Origin: Apostichopus japonicus
Lineage: Eukaryota; Echinodermata; Holothuroidea; Aspidochirotida; Stichopodidae
Assembly: GCF_037975245.1 (NCBI RefSeq)
Contig: NC_092574.1
Location: 26,458,713 to 26,522,712 of the forward strand
Reading direction: 5' to 3'
DNA: 64,000 nucleotides
A program made the position numbers and the translations under genes. Shown here piece after piece: positions 10,948 through 24,049 of this stretch (positions are counted from its first letter, which is position 1; each line of letters starts with the position of its first letter). The notes under the pieces are model-generated. The model was not told where the DNA came from. It saw only the letters and a program-made list of their open reading frames with translations, and ran no database searches.

Positions 10948-12724
10948 GTAAGAACCCTTGCATACCTCGGTTCGGGTTTGAAACGTGATTGAAATGCAAT
11001 CACAAACGACTTTCAGGTGGAATTTGATATCTGTTAAATGACGTGGACATTTTGTTTGCATCTTTCTGCATCCCTGTGCAATTATTTTTAGCGTGCGACT
11101 TGACATGACTTGATCTTTGATTAAATCTCCAGGTTCGCTGAGCTGCATGAATCCTTTACACACAAAATGGAAAATTGCATTGAACGTTGATTATTGTACT
11201 TTTCATTTAAGTAGTCAAAGCAAACCATATGAAAGACAAATAAGAGGCGAGTTATATTAACTGGCAAAAGAATGCAAAAATAACCCTCAGGTGAATATCC
11301 ATCTTTCAAGTAATAAAAATAATTCATATTGTTCTTGAGTAATTAAAGCCTGACCATAGATGTAGGATGCTTTGTCCAGTGGGGTTTGCTCTGTAATATA
11401 ACACAAGACTGAATGCATCAGTCAGTGATGGAATTTAAACATACTTCAAACTGCACTCTGTGTATTAAAACTTGGTAACAAAATATTTAATGCATATATA
11501 TCGTAGCAGCTGTTTAGAACTGTTTGCACTCAATTAGTTCTGACAGATAATTTATAGACATTTGAAGTTCCATAACTATATGCATTCATGCAAAATGGTT
11601 AGCATTCTAGTATAAACTATACTACTTTGATTGCTGTGTTAAGTCGAGTTACAACATGATTGTGAGTTGATTCCTTTGAACTTCCAAAGATTTGTGTCAC
11701 TACAGGTCAGGGGGGAGGAAATGTGGTTCAGGGAGCTTGGCCCTCTTGACCCCCATCAATGGCCATAAGGTGGCCCCTCACGCTGACATGGCTTCACGAC
11801 ACCAGTTTGCATTACCCGTTTTCTGTTCCCACCTGCCGCTCTTAATTTGCTGCCCCCCCCCTTCCCTAAGTACTTCAAAGTGCTTGGCAATACCAGTGAC
11901 TCCTCACACAGTAAACCATGGACTACACCAACACAGATAACACGTACTGAACCAATCCACTGTTAATGTTACTTGAACCATGTGACATTTTTCATAAATT
12001 TGCTCTGTGTGTCTGAGACAACAGCTTGAGATTGTCTAAAATCGAGGAGTCCTGTTGGAAAAGTGGATGTTATTACCTCACCATTGTTAGTGCATCACAT
12101 GGTTCAATGACACCAAATATTAGACTGCCTAATCACCTCATGACAAATAAAAACTTATTTGCAGTCATTAGTTGTATACAGTAGGTAAATAGCAATTGGA
12201 AAACATCATTGGCATTTGCCATAGGTGGTCAGTACTTAAGTTAGACTTTTTTGAGATGTTAAAAGTCTGTTTTACAATAAAATGTGGGGAATTATTAACC
12301 TCTAAGTGTTCATGTAATTTTGCGAAACAGGAGAATGTTACTTCATAAACAAAGCCAGCTGGTTGCTTTAAATTCTAGCTAGTATACTCTTTAACCTATA
12401 TTGACAAGATGAGTCATCCTCTCACAAGCCCTTCAATTTCTTCCATGCACCAACTGCTCTTTTCTTTTTTTCAATATTCAAATTTCAGGGAAATTGAATT
12501 TTAACAGAATGCAACAGTTCCCTCTATTGTTTGACATTGGTACGAAAGATCAGAAAAAAAGTAACTCTGGTTGTCAGTCCAAGTTCATACTGATTATGAA
12601 AACATACTCAGTTAATATAATCTACTGTCTAATCTACTAATAATACTGTATAATCCACTAATAATAGAATCTACTGTCTGAAATACAAGTTATTTAAAAC
12701 TTTCAAATTCTCTCATTTTCCCAG
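10948..12724 (+). other. Intron 1 of the three-exon gene
   Basis: 1,777 bp from GTAAGA at 10948 to TTTTCCCAG ending at 12724. It interrupts a codon after its second base (phase 2). It is AT-rich, with a C-run near 11853-11861 and no recognisable mobile element. ORFs inside it, such as 11692-11940, are not supported as exons. Confidence 0.75.
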
Positions 12725-13025
12725 TCATTTACATCATCATAGTTTGCATACACCGGTCAGAGAAAACATCTACCAACATGCCTTGCATCTCATTAAGAAT
12801 CGATGCCGTAGTAGAACAACCACTTTATCATCTCGCTACCAACTCCAGTATCCCTCTGGTGTCTCTGAGTATATCTGGGGTGAAGATCTTGATGATGGTG
12901 ATACACCTGATGTGGTTAGCTTGCCAACCCTGCTGAGCAAAATAGATGAACCATCTTTCAGCTGTGAACCAAACAGGTCCTTCTATATTACCCAGCACCA
13001 CCCCATTCCAATGGAACCACTGAAG
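12725..13025 (+). CDS. Exon 2 of the unrecognised protein (residues 307-407)
   Basis: The acceptor TTTTCCCAG ends at 12724 and supplies the single base needed to complete the codon left by exon 1. The exon ends at AAG|GTATGT (13025/13026) in phase 0. It encodes a His-rich start (HLHHHSLHTPVRENIYQHAL), a basic stretch (IKNRCRSRT) and a compact segment, SEYIWGEDLDDGDTPDVVSL, followed by LPTLLSKIDEPSF. This exon looks the most ordered and conserved part of the protein and is the best query for finding homologues. Confidence 0.8.
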
Positions 13026-13493
13026 GTATGTGCCATGCAATAATGGAATTTACTCTTAACAATCCCTTCTCACAAGCTGTTGTTATATAGTACACATAGT
13101 AAACTATATTCAAATACATACTACTGTGACAGGTGTACTTAAACAGTAAAGGTTGGTTACTGTACATTTGTATTGCATGATGTCTGACAGCTCATACTTT
13201 GATGTTTTGCGTTGTTTCCTCTCTAGATCCATTATGGTAACAACATTGATTTGTCTTTCTGCTTCATTTTAAATATGTGTAAAAGTAAGTTGGCCTGACG
13301 TTTCGATCCTAGCAGGATCTTCTTCCGAGGCTAAATGTTAAATTAAAAATAAAATGCAGATAATGCAATATAAAATATCTGTGAATGGATTGAGTTTTAA
13401 AATGTCATTATTTCAATCATACGGTAAGTATTCAATACAAAAACAACAACAGCTGTCCTCAATCCGTAAGCTATCGTTTTATTGTCTCATCAG
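13026..13493 (+). other. Intron 2 of the three-exon gene
   Basis: 468 bp, phase 0, bounded by GTATGT and TTGTCTCATCAG. It carries a short repeat relic at 13284-13336, annotated separately. Confidence 0.75.
13284..13336. mobile_element. Penelope-type terminal repeat fragment (tentative)
   Basis: The stretch reads GGCCTGACGTTTCGATC, then a hairpin GATCCTAGCAGGATC, then TTCTTCCGAGGCTAA. Similar 'cgaaacgtcaggc' plus 'gatcctgctaggatc' modules recur at ends of Penelope-like retroelements and related dispersed repeats in many invertebrate genomes. This is recalled family knowledge, not a search result. Only about 50 bp remains, and no protein part is present. Confidence 0.35.
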
Positions 13494-14297
13494 GTGTGGA
13501 AAGGTTACCATGGAAACGTCTTCTTTCAGCCTATGATATGTCGCAGGATGAGAATGTCTGTCTCAGACAAGGTCCCGGTTAATGCAGTAAACCCCAGAGC
13601 CAAAAAGCCGCACACTTCATTAGCTATGGAGGGTAGCAGATTTCCTCGCCTGGGTCCCGATGCAAAGAACAAGAGGGCGACTACCGCCAAAACATGGAAT
13701 GGCAGAAGTCACTTCCAAAAGTCTGATCCAAGAAGTATTGCTAGTGCAGCAGCAGCCTCGAGACCTGTCACACGGCAAATGTCTGTTCTTGACCGGCAGA
13801 CAGTGTTAAGTCAAATGGACCAGCATTTTGGGGAAGACATCACTTGGCTCAACGGCACCGAGGCACTCGGTGCTCTGCAAGTCGGAACCGGCAGGTCAAG
13901 ATCCTCTGCGCATTTTTACGATAACAGAGGGCAGCATTACAAACTGAGAATATGTCGTGGACTCGTTAGTCACAACCAAGGAAGACCAACCAAGGAGGAT
14001 CCAGCATTAGATGTGAGTGGTGGGAAGATGAGAGACAGTTTGAAGAGCAGCCCTAGAAATCAAGAGAATAATAATGATCGGGAGAGTAGTGCCAAACTGA
14101 GTTATAGCAACAGCAGGAGCAGGATGCATTCTGGGAGCCATCCACAAACATTGCAACCACAGAATCACCAGAGAAGTGGTAATAGTAAGCAAGTTGTAGT
14201 TGATCTTACAACAGGGAATGAAATAGTTAACGGATACCTGTTTGGTGGCAGTCTTAATGTAAACCTTATTGACAAGGCAAATCAAAAAGTCAAATGA
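13494..14297 (+). CDS. Exon 3 of the unrecognised protein (residues 408-674, stop)
   Basis: It opens in phase 0 after CAG at 13491-13493, matching exon 2, and ends in TGA at 14295-14297. The three exons total 2,025 bp, an exact multiple of three, for 674 residues. The exon encodes [20 protein letters not shown], a basic Ser/Pro-rich stretch with [20 protein letters not shown], then [20 protein letters not shown] and [12 protein letters not shown] low-complexity Asn/Ser/Gln tail follows, and a final hydrophobic segment ([20 protein letters not shown]) suggests an ordered C-terminus. No enzyme motif is visible. Cytoskeletal or ciliary function would be a guess. Confidence 0.8.
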   Translation: MWKGYHGNVFFQPMICRRMRMSVSDKVPVNAVNPRAKKPHTSLAMEGSRFPRLGPDAKNKRATTAKTWNGRSHFQKSDPRSIASAAAASRPVTRQMSVLDRQTVLSQMDQHFGEDITWLNGTEALGALQVGTGRSRSSAHFYDNRGQHYKLRICRGLVSHNQGRPTKEDPALDVSGGKMRDSLKSSPRNQENNNDRESSAKLSYSNSRSRMHSGSHPQTLQPQNHQRSGNSKQVVVDLTTGNEIVNGYLFGGSLNVNLIDKANQKVK

Positions 14298-14304
14298 TCA
14301 TGTG

Positions 14305-15794
<1,490 letters not shown>

Positions 15795-15878
15795 CTCCAG
15801 TTGGACTTGAACCGCAGACATGGAGCATGTCTGACTATTTCAGTTACAAAGCACTACCAGCTAGGCCACAGTAACTGT
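15795..15878 (-). mobile_element. tRNA-like SINE module, copy 1
   Basis: On the minus strand the sequence runs AGTTACTGTGGCCTAGCTGG, then TAGTGCTTTGTAACTGAAA, and later GGTTCAAGTCC. The first and last parts resemble A and B boxes of a tRNA promoter. The module is about 84 bases. It is closely paralleled by a second copy 160 bases to the right, including the same AACAGTTACTGTGGC leader and TTTGTAACTGAAA. It is therefore a repeat rather than a working tRNA gene. Confidence 0.5.
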
Positions 15879-15952
15879 TGAGAAATATTGCTCGTTTCTA
15901 ATATTTCAACTTCACAATGGAGAAAGATAAAAAGCAGAAAATCAAAATGCTG

Positions 15953-16039
15953 TCTCTGGTAGGGTTTGAACCCTAGACAAGGAGTTTGTCCTCTTCTTTC
16001 AGTTACAAAACGCTACCAACTGCGCCACAGTAACTGTTG
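15953..16039 (-). mobile_element. tRNA-like SINE module, copy 2
   Basis: On the minus strand it reads CAGTTACTGTGGCGCAGTTG, then GTAGCGTTTTGTAACTGAAA, and ends with the B-box GGGTTCAAACCC. It is better preserved than copy 1 at both promoter boxes. The shared flank TAACTGTTGAGAAATA follows both copies on the + strand, so the duplicated unit is longer than the tRNA-like head. Confidence 0.55.
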
Positions 16040-16979
16040 AGAAATAATATCTATTTCTTATGTCATTTCTCGTTAACTTTTCAAAGTCTGAAAACTTGTT
16101 ATCTCGTCTCCAAAGTTTCAACATTGTAAGACTTGCCAAACTTCTGCAGTGCACTTTCCTTTTTTTCAGACGTTGTCACAGAGTGTCAAAGTAGAAAATA
16201 AATACTTCAATATTGTCAGTGAAATAAAATGTTTGAAACATGGTTGGCCATTAATATGACTCTCTCTAGTTTATTCAGGATCAATTCTGACGATTATGAG
16301 TAGTTTGAGCGCAATGTTCATAACTTTAAGAAGAATTGGTTTTATGGTCATTGATGCTAACAATCAAGCCAATTTATGTTAAGAGATCAACTGCTTATTA
16401 TGCAGTAATTAACAGAGGTGATTTTTTGGAGACTTTATCAGAGCACAGGCACAAATTTCCTGACAGGTAACAAAATTTTGTTGGTATTTCATGGTATTGG
16501 GTAAGATCATGAAATTAACGTCAGTGACTGTTAATTATGTGAGCAGCAAGGTATTGTGTACTTTACTTGAAATGATTAATATTCATTTTGGAGAAATTTT
16601 CCAGATAACATTTTTTTTTACCTTTGCCTTTTTAAAGATCTTGTTACAAGTATAACCATAATTTCATTATATTTCCCCAATAACCATAATGTTATTCTAG
16701 AAGAGGCTATGCTGTATTCAGCTTTTAAAACCAATATCCTTTTATAAATATTTCTTCCGTAGAGGTCTAGGATAGACATACAGAATGAAGTGTGTCTACG
16801 AAATCAGGCTTTCGCATATTAAAACCTATTTTTATATTGTATTTTGCACTGTTTTAACCAATTATCTATGCAAGTATCAAGAGTTTTGTCTTCCTGTATA
16901 ATTATGCAATATTTGTTATGAAAATAGGCTGTATGCAGGCTGTATGTGTAATTTTTTTGACTTCCTGGTAATCAGTAGC
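16040..16979. other. Non-coding stretch
   Basis: AT-rich and without supported ORFs or repeats, up to the left edge of the LINE fragment. Confidence 0.4.
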
Positions 16980-17764
16980 ACCTTTTATTTATATATGCAG
17001 CATACCCAATTGGGTTTACCCCATCGTCCATTTGTCCTCTATAAACTCAAGTTAAAATATTTACAAGATCCTCATCACAATCTTGATAGTAAGTCCACCC
17101 AACGACTTGTTCACGCATTTGTAACATCACGTCTAGACTATAGACTGTAACAGTCTCCTTTATGGCATTCCGTCAAGTGAAATATCTAAGTTGCAGCGAG
17201 TACAAAATTCTGCCCCCAGATTAGTAACGTGTTCCAAGAAGAATGAGCATATAACCCCAATCCTCAGTGAACTGCATTGGCTACCAATACAACAACGTAT
17301 CAATTATAAGATAGCACTGCTCACTTTCAAATCTCTAAATAATATGGCTCCTGTCTACATTTCGGAACTCATCACCAAATATGAACCAAGTCGTAGTTTA
17401 CGCTCCTCACCACAACTCCTTTGCCATCCTTCTAAATCCAAGACCAACTTCTACGGAGAGAGATCTTTCACAGCAGCTGCCCCCAAGGTTTGGAACAGTC
17501 TTCCAGGAAATATCTGTTAACTAATCTTAATCATTTTAAAAGGGATTTGAAAACACATATTTTTTAATGTTTAATATAAACACTTTTTACTTGTAATGTA
17601 ATGTAAATATTTGCTCTTATGTTTCAATTATTCCTTTTTATTCTTTGTATTGCTATTTTTAGTTACCTGGTGCAATTTATTTGTATTGTTTGATATCTCT
17701 TAGGTATGTATTTCTGTACAGCGCTTTGAGATTTTGTTGGAAAGCGCTTTATTATGATTATTAT
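16980..17764 (+). mobile_element. 5'-truncated, frameshifted non-LTR retrotransposon (CR1/Jockey-like LINE)
   Basis: The end of a reverse-transcriptase ORF is recognisable: LDSKSTQRLVHAFVTSRLDY in one frame (to 17150), then QRVQNSAPRLVT, HITPILSELHWLPIQQRINY and AAAPKVWNSLPG in another (17191-17520). These are standard C-terminal motifs of CR1-like and related LINEs in marine invertebrates. A four-base duplication near 17140-17150 shifts the frame, and another shift near 17515 moves the final LNHFKRDLKTH part. The 3' end has the usual AAAGCGC/GCGCTTT hairpin (about 17721-17750) and a short ATTATTATGA tail. Only the last ~0.8 kb remains and it cannot make protein. Confidence 0.85.
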
Positions 17765-20700
17765 GACCACAAGTGGGGAATGACAAAAATAATGGAGATT
17801 TTTGAGTTCTGTGTGAATAATCCCGATTTTTGAAACCCTTACCGTTTGTATTTTACAAGATGGTGTCTGTTGGTATAACTTGTTTGCTCGGTCCTGACTG
17901 CCCTTATACACTTTACATTTCATGTACCTATTCATGTTGCAACCACTGTCATACATTTTTAATGTGGGGTGGGTAGGGAGGGGTGGGGGAAGGTGAGGGA
18001 GTGGGCACTTCCTTTTTCAGCATATTTGGTATGAGTGGAAAGACCTTTCAAAAGATTTCTTCTAAAATAAAATTTAAATATTAGGCTTTCTGAAGGGGCA
18101 GAACTGGTTAACAGCAGCCATTAATAGGACTTGCCTGTTTCCCATCGAATTAACTTTAGTGGTCATTTGCAGATTACCTAGCATATTTGCTAAAGCTCCT
18201 TGTCATCAAGCTGTGCTTGCTATCCAATGTTTGATGATATATAAACCATTACACAAAGAAGAAGATGCAAATGATATTTGTTTTATATAGTTTTAATGTA
18301 ACATTCATGTATTCAAGAGACCTCAAACATTACAACCTTGAAAAAATAGGAAAAAGACACAGTTGAAAGGGCTCAAAATATCTTTTAACCACAAAGAACC
18401 ATGAAGAACAGGTGAAAATTTTGTAAGCAAAGCGTGTGGGTTAGACAATGCATAACATACAACAAATGCTTAAAGAAAAAAATTAATTGGTTACTTCTTG
18501 TGTGCAGGTGGATTAACTGGCGATGTGTAACCATTATCAAAGTAAACATTTCTGGCTTTTAGGTGTGCATAATGAACTTTGTTTAATTACAAAACATATC
18601 AAAACCAACAATGAAAGTAGTACTTACCAAGGTTTTTCATGAGTATATTGTTAAAACGGGTGGTATTTGATACTTGAATACTGACCAGAAAAGAGATATA
18701 ATTAAGACCAGAAAGTTTGCTTTTTGTAGGATGACCAAGTTTAGACCGGTGGGCAACCAGAAGTTACTCCATTAAACCATACCATTGCCACATTTAAAAG
18801 CAATCTGACCAACTTCTGGAGTCAGTCAAATTTTACTACTAGGAAACGAGCAGCCATGGACTTGCTTTAAATTGATAAATGTCTAACCATCACACCTACT
18901 ATACTAGTACACCTTATTATTACAGTAAATAGGCATAGACTCTTGACACACCTCATCATCCGAGTAACAGGTACAAATGCAAGAATATATGCCAAAGAAA
19001 ATGAACTTGATGAACTAGAGAATGCATTTCCTTCATGGATGTATCCTTTATGGACAAGAACACTTTTCAAGTATGGATCATTGAAAGCAAGGATGTGCAT
19101 AAGTGGGTGTCTTATATAGCACAATAGAAAATACCTGCTGCCCAGAATATGACTTACAATATATGCCAGAATGTTTTTTTTTCTTTTTCTGCCCCACGTA
19201 TATGGTCAAATGAAATATCCAAATGAAGCAAAGAATCGGGGTAATATCTACAAAGGCTTAGATTGATTTTACTAGATATGAAGAGAACAGCATCCAAACC
19301 CAGAGGAGTATTAAGAAAGAGTCGTGGTCCTTCTGTTAGCTTCCTCCCAGATCTGGAGCCAAAGGTCATTCTTTTATAAGCCAAATTATGACTTTAAATT
19401 AGTAATAACCTCATAATCAACATGACCAGTTTATACAATCTCTTACAAATAAAAACATATTTCAGAATCATTGCTTTACATAAACTTGACATCATTAAAC
19501 AGTTAATTGAATTATTCAAATAGGGTAGCTTTCAGTTAAGAGAACAGATTAACTTCATTTCCAGTTTTTTTTCCCTTAATTTATAGGGCGTGGAGTGGGG
19601 GGGGGGGGGTTTATTGCTTTCTCAACATTTTATAATATTACATGTAGCTACTTTCTTCATTTGATGACAGCTTTAGAAAACAAGGTAATCATCATAAATT
19701 GCATTTTGCAAGTTATTCAAACATTTACATGTATAAGTTGTGAAGTAAAGGGATGGTCTTATTTCTGGTTTGGGATGGAAATTCTCACTAAATTCAGAGT
19801 GATATGATGCAATTTCTATTTCAAAAAGTGTGGATAAAGAACTCCCAATTAAATTGCCATGGATGAAGCAGTGTATTCCTTTGGCCTAAACATGAAATAG
19901 TATCCCTGCACATCACAAAGAATATTTGGAGAGAAATGTCTCAACTTATGGAATTTTCAGATTTATTTATTTTGGAAGGCCCAGTTTTCCAAACCCTCCC
20001 CACTCCCTGCCCCCCACTTCTCCTCTCCCCTTGTTATTGACCATGTTTGCATAATAAATATCACTCTTGAGGCTTAGCTCAAAACATGACATATGAAGCA
20101 TAACTGCACCATTGTCCTTTATATACTGTGTGTATGTTAGTATAGGAGAGAGGAATACACACATTACCTACTATACATGGCTATTATATTTCCTTGGCAA
20201 CAGTATATCCTAAGTCTGATGGTATTGTGGTGCTGCAGCTTTTGTGTACCTTGCTATTATCGCTGCAGGAAGATTTTGACACTTGAGCATTATATGACAA
20301 CAAAAAAAGAATCCACAAAAAGGTATTAGGGAAATTGCCATTAGTGTTGGCAAATTTAAATTAGTAAGGAATTAATTAGCTTATTTATATTTATCACACA
20401 AGACACAATTTATCCCCAAAAAATAGTTTGAGAAGATCTTACAGCTAATTTCTTCGATGTAGGACAGGAATCAAAAGTTGATAAGATTCTTGCCAAAAGC
20501 AATTATTCAATAAAAAGATTGAATGTAATTCTAAACTGACCAATATTTCTTTAGAAAGTACAAACGGTGTCTAACAAAGCCAGAGAAATTTCATGTTTTG
20601 TTCAATTTCCATTGCGGCTTTTGAAAAAAAAAATCCAGACACCTTAGTCACACAATCACAAAAACTTATGTTCTTTTTAAACTCTCCGCCTTTGAAATTA

Positions 20701-22280
20701 TGTAATCAATTTTATAGTGAAATTTGTTTTCCACATAGCAATAATATTTCTTCAAGTTAAAATTTCAAAATATGTGAATTTATTTATGAATTGAAATGTT
20801 GGGAATAACACTACTTAATATACAACACTTTATACAATGTGCATAGGCTGTCCATATTTTCACACCTGTACAGAATTTGAGAAGAAAAAGAAAGAAATTT
20901 AGAAAGAAAGAAATGAGAAGAAAGATGAAAAAGGATTAGTCCACATGCTTCCATTGTATACATCAGGTCCAGGTATAAATACAGTTAACAACTTGCTCAT
21001 AACAATTATTCCAAAAAAAGTAAGGACTTTAGGACAGGAAGAGGAACTCTCCCAAAAAGTGAAAGTTTTTTTTTTTTCAAATTGAAAATTAATGAATAAA
21101 AAAATAAGATGAACATATGCCACTTGGCCACAGTTTGACATTATGAGTATAAGGTGAACAGTGATTATCCATCGAGAGTGTACATGAAATCAAGACGACA
21201 TTATTCTCTATTCTAACTTTGATCAACTTTTAAACAAATCAAATTGACCCACCAACTAATATATATGACATCAACCTCATTGTCCCTATTCCTATCTCTG
21301 TCCCTATCCTAAGGTGATCAGATGACCTCGACTTCCGGGCAGTCCCCGGACTTTGTGTATAGTGTCCCCAAATGAACTGTGTCCTCGGAATTGTCCTGCA
21401 TTTCCCTGTTTGGCTTTTCATGTGTAGGAAAGCTTAATGGTAGGCTGTGATTGTTTACAAAGTTCCAGACATAAAGTTTATTCTCACTCACTTATAAAGC
21501 TCAAAACACCACTTATAATTTTAGCTTTAAGTTGAGACGAGCAGTTTAAATGTGTGCTTTACACTACATGACAGTTAAATATTTATTTTATACTTAAATG
21601 CTTAGTAATTCGAATGAGGGCAACAAACTTGAAAGCAAATGCAGATGTTTTAAGAATATGATGTCATGCAGTCCTTTAACCTAGAGAGGTCAAAGGTCAA
21701 ACTGCAATTTCCCGGGTCTTATAATAACAAAATTATTCATAAACCATTTCATGCTTTATTATGAAAGCTAAACAGGTAAATATTTGTTTGTAGCATTGAA
21801 AGACAACAAAAAAGAAAAAAAAAGCACTACATAAAAATGAACTTCCCATCTGAAAGCTTAATCTGATGAATCTCTATTGGATCGGTCAAATGTCTGAAAA
21901 GTTTCAACCATTTTATTTTGAGGATCTGGTGAAGTACACACATACATCACATCCATATTAACATTTCAAATTCTGCTGTGACGGTACAATTTTCAGGAAG
22001 AGAGTAGTTTTCATTTTTACCCTTCAAAAGTATAGTTTTGTTGTCTACCACAGAAGAAATCTCTTAAATATGTTACGTCAAACGATGCTTCAAAATACAG
22101 ACAAAGCAAACAATGTTGAAACAAACACAAAGAAATTTTTCTCAAGAGATTATTAGAAGCAACATGGATGAAGAATCCAAAGCTACTGGTACTTGCTCAA
22201 CATGACACTATAAAAAACTATTAAAGACAATCGTCTGTGATGCTGTAAGGTGAAATATCGACTGAAGAAGACATACAAGA
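17765..22280. other. Long non-coding stretch
   Basis: No exon can be supported. Minus-strand ORFs at 18867-19124 and 19154-19384 are open but lack splice signals or family motifs. A G-run of about ten lies near 19598. Around 21312-21415 there is a GC-richer patch, annotated separately. Part of this stretch could be distal 3' UTR of the cyclase gene, but nothing shows it. Confidence 0.4.
21312..21415. repeat. Possible DNA-transposon relic
   Basis: The patch contains AGGTGATCAGATGACCTCGA, then CCGGGCAGTCCCCGG and several GTCC/GGAC pieces (TGTCCCC, GTCCTCGG, TGTCC). 'Gaccagatgtcc ... gggacagtcccgg' modules occur in hAT-like dispersed repeats of invertebrates, which is recalled knowledge. It stands out as GC-rich in AT-rich surroundings. 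No transposase sequence is present. Confidence 0.25.
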
Positions 22281-22820
22281 GCAGCTTCAACTGCTCATCA
22301 ACAGCCAAGACTATACAGGAGCAGCTTTGACTGTTCACGTACAGCCTAGAATAAACATGAGCATCTTTGACTGCTCATCAACAGCCTAGACTAAACATGA
22401 GCATCTTTGACTGCTCATCAGCAGTCTAGACTAAACAGGAGCAGCTTTGACTGCTCATAAACAGCCTAGACTAAACATGAGCAGCTTTGACTGCTCATCA
22501 ACAGCCTAGACTAAACATGACCATCTTTGACTGCTCATCAACAGCCTATACCAAACAGGAGCACCTTTGACTGCTCATGAACAGCTTAGACTATACATGA
22601 GCAGCTTTTACTGCTCATAAACAGCCTAGACTAACAGGAGCATCTTTGACTGCTCATGAACAGCCTAGACCATACAGGAGTAGCTTTGACTGCTCATGAA
22701 CAGCTTAGACTAAACAGGAGCAGCTTTGACTGCTCATGAACAGCCTAGAATAAACATGAACAGCTTTGACTGCTCATGAACAGCCTAGACTAAACGGAGC
22801 AGCTTTTACTGGTCATAAAC
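22281..22820. repeat. 40-bp tandem repeat array (14 copies) with hairpin core
   Basis: Copies start at 22281, 22321, 22361, 22401, 22441, 22481, 22521, 22561, 22601, 22640, 22680, 22720, 22760 and 22799, so the period is 40 bp with two 39-bp units. The core is GCAGCTTTGACTGCTCAT followed by AACAGCCTAGACTAAACA. Arms GAGCAG and CTGCTC flank the six-base CTTTGA. In several copies the arms lengthen to CATGAGCAG and CTGCTCATG. There are no unique spacers between copies, so it is not CRISPR-like. It lies 1.2 kb beyond the cyclase stop codon. Confidence 0.95.
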
Positions 22821-24049
22821 ATATTTGTCACTTTTGGGCAGAAAAAAGGTAACAAAAACAATGATAAATGTAATAGTACTTTTCAAGGGGTAGGATAAGG
22901 TAAGTTTTATTATTATTATCATACTGGCAATAAGCTAGGAAGACCTGATTGTTCTGGTTTCAAAGGAACAATATAGTTCAGGGCAGCAAACATTAACGAC
23001 AGGAAGATAACAGGAGTCTGGCAGCCATAGGATTATAAAGTTAGCCAAATCTGGTCTAAATATCTTGAAATGTAATCTTGATAAAGGATATGTCTAACCC
23101 CTCTGCAAGTAATTTTCCTTACAACTTCCCAGACCTCCTCCTCACTGCCCCCTCACACTTCCCCCACCTGCTGTGTCTGTTACTGGATGGCACAGCCAAT
23201 GAACACACTCATGTGATACGCATCATGTTGTGGCATCCACATCTTCACCAGGGACCGTGTGTGTTACAACTTACTTTAATGGACAACCAAATGGATCATA
23301 CTTTCTGATGAGAATAAACATTTACACCAAACAGTTCATCACAAAGAAATGTCCAAGGTTGTGAGATTATTTAAGGTAAAAGGCCAGGGAGACTGCATGC
23401 TGACCGAGGGTGCTTGCTTCAGGACTGCCATCAAACTGCCTGTAAATTGTTTATTTTTCACTAAAACTAGAACTTTATCAACCAAAGATCCAAGAAGAAT
23501 GTATTTCAATGAATTTGTACTACCACTGACAAATAGAACTAGGACATCACTAAATACCTGTCAGACAGTTAGGACTTGAACAAGTTTAAATGGGTAATAA
23601 GTTACCCTAATTATTAAATGGGTAACAAGTTACTGTTTGATTACTACGTTTGAAGATAAAGAAGATTGATGCTATAGGAACCAGTCTTAACACTCAGATT
23701 GTGTATATCTGTATGCTGGTGTGAATGTCTATAGCTCCATACCTCCAGAAGAAGGTTCATCAGCCAAAAGATTGACATTGGTTTGATCTGGAACATCCCA
23801 GGGAACGCTTCTTCTGTTGTGATGATGTCACACTCCTAAGTCGGTGAGCTGTGTCATTAACACTGCAGACATTTTTTTATTCTTGGTTTCTTTCTTCCAG
23901 GAGTGGATTCTTTCTTCCAGGAGTGGAGTGCCATCACTGACGACAGAGCAATTAACCCCAGAGCCTCATGTTGATTCCTCTAACTGGGTTAGTAACCAAT
24001 TAAAACAGAATAGTTATCTAGAATAGCAGCACACACACACAGACTGTTT
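22821..24049 (-). other. 3' UTR/downstream region of the ADCY9-like gene
   Basis: On the minus strand this follows the cyclase stop. AATAAA signals on that strand lie at 23876-23881 (about 170 bases after the stop), 23450-23455 and 22906-22911, so several 3' UTR lengths are possible. A direct duplication of TTCTTTCTTCCAGGAGTGGA lies at about 23889-23930. GGGTAA/AAGTTAC repeats lie near 23590-23634. The ORFs 23078-23308 and 23349-23579 are not supported. Confidence 0.5.

Noticed and set aside
19154-19384. Minus-strand ORF reading GPRLFLNTPLGLDAVLF
   Set aside because: Looks somewhat protein-like but no ATG context, acceptor or recognised family; left unannotated.
23078-23579. Plus-strand ORFs in the region beyond the cyclase stop
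   Set aside because: No splice support; likely antisense to the cyclase 3' UTR or flank.
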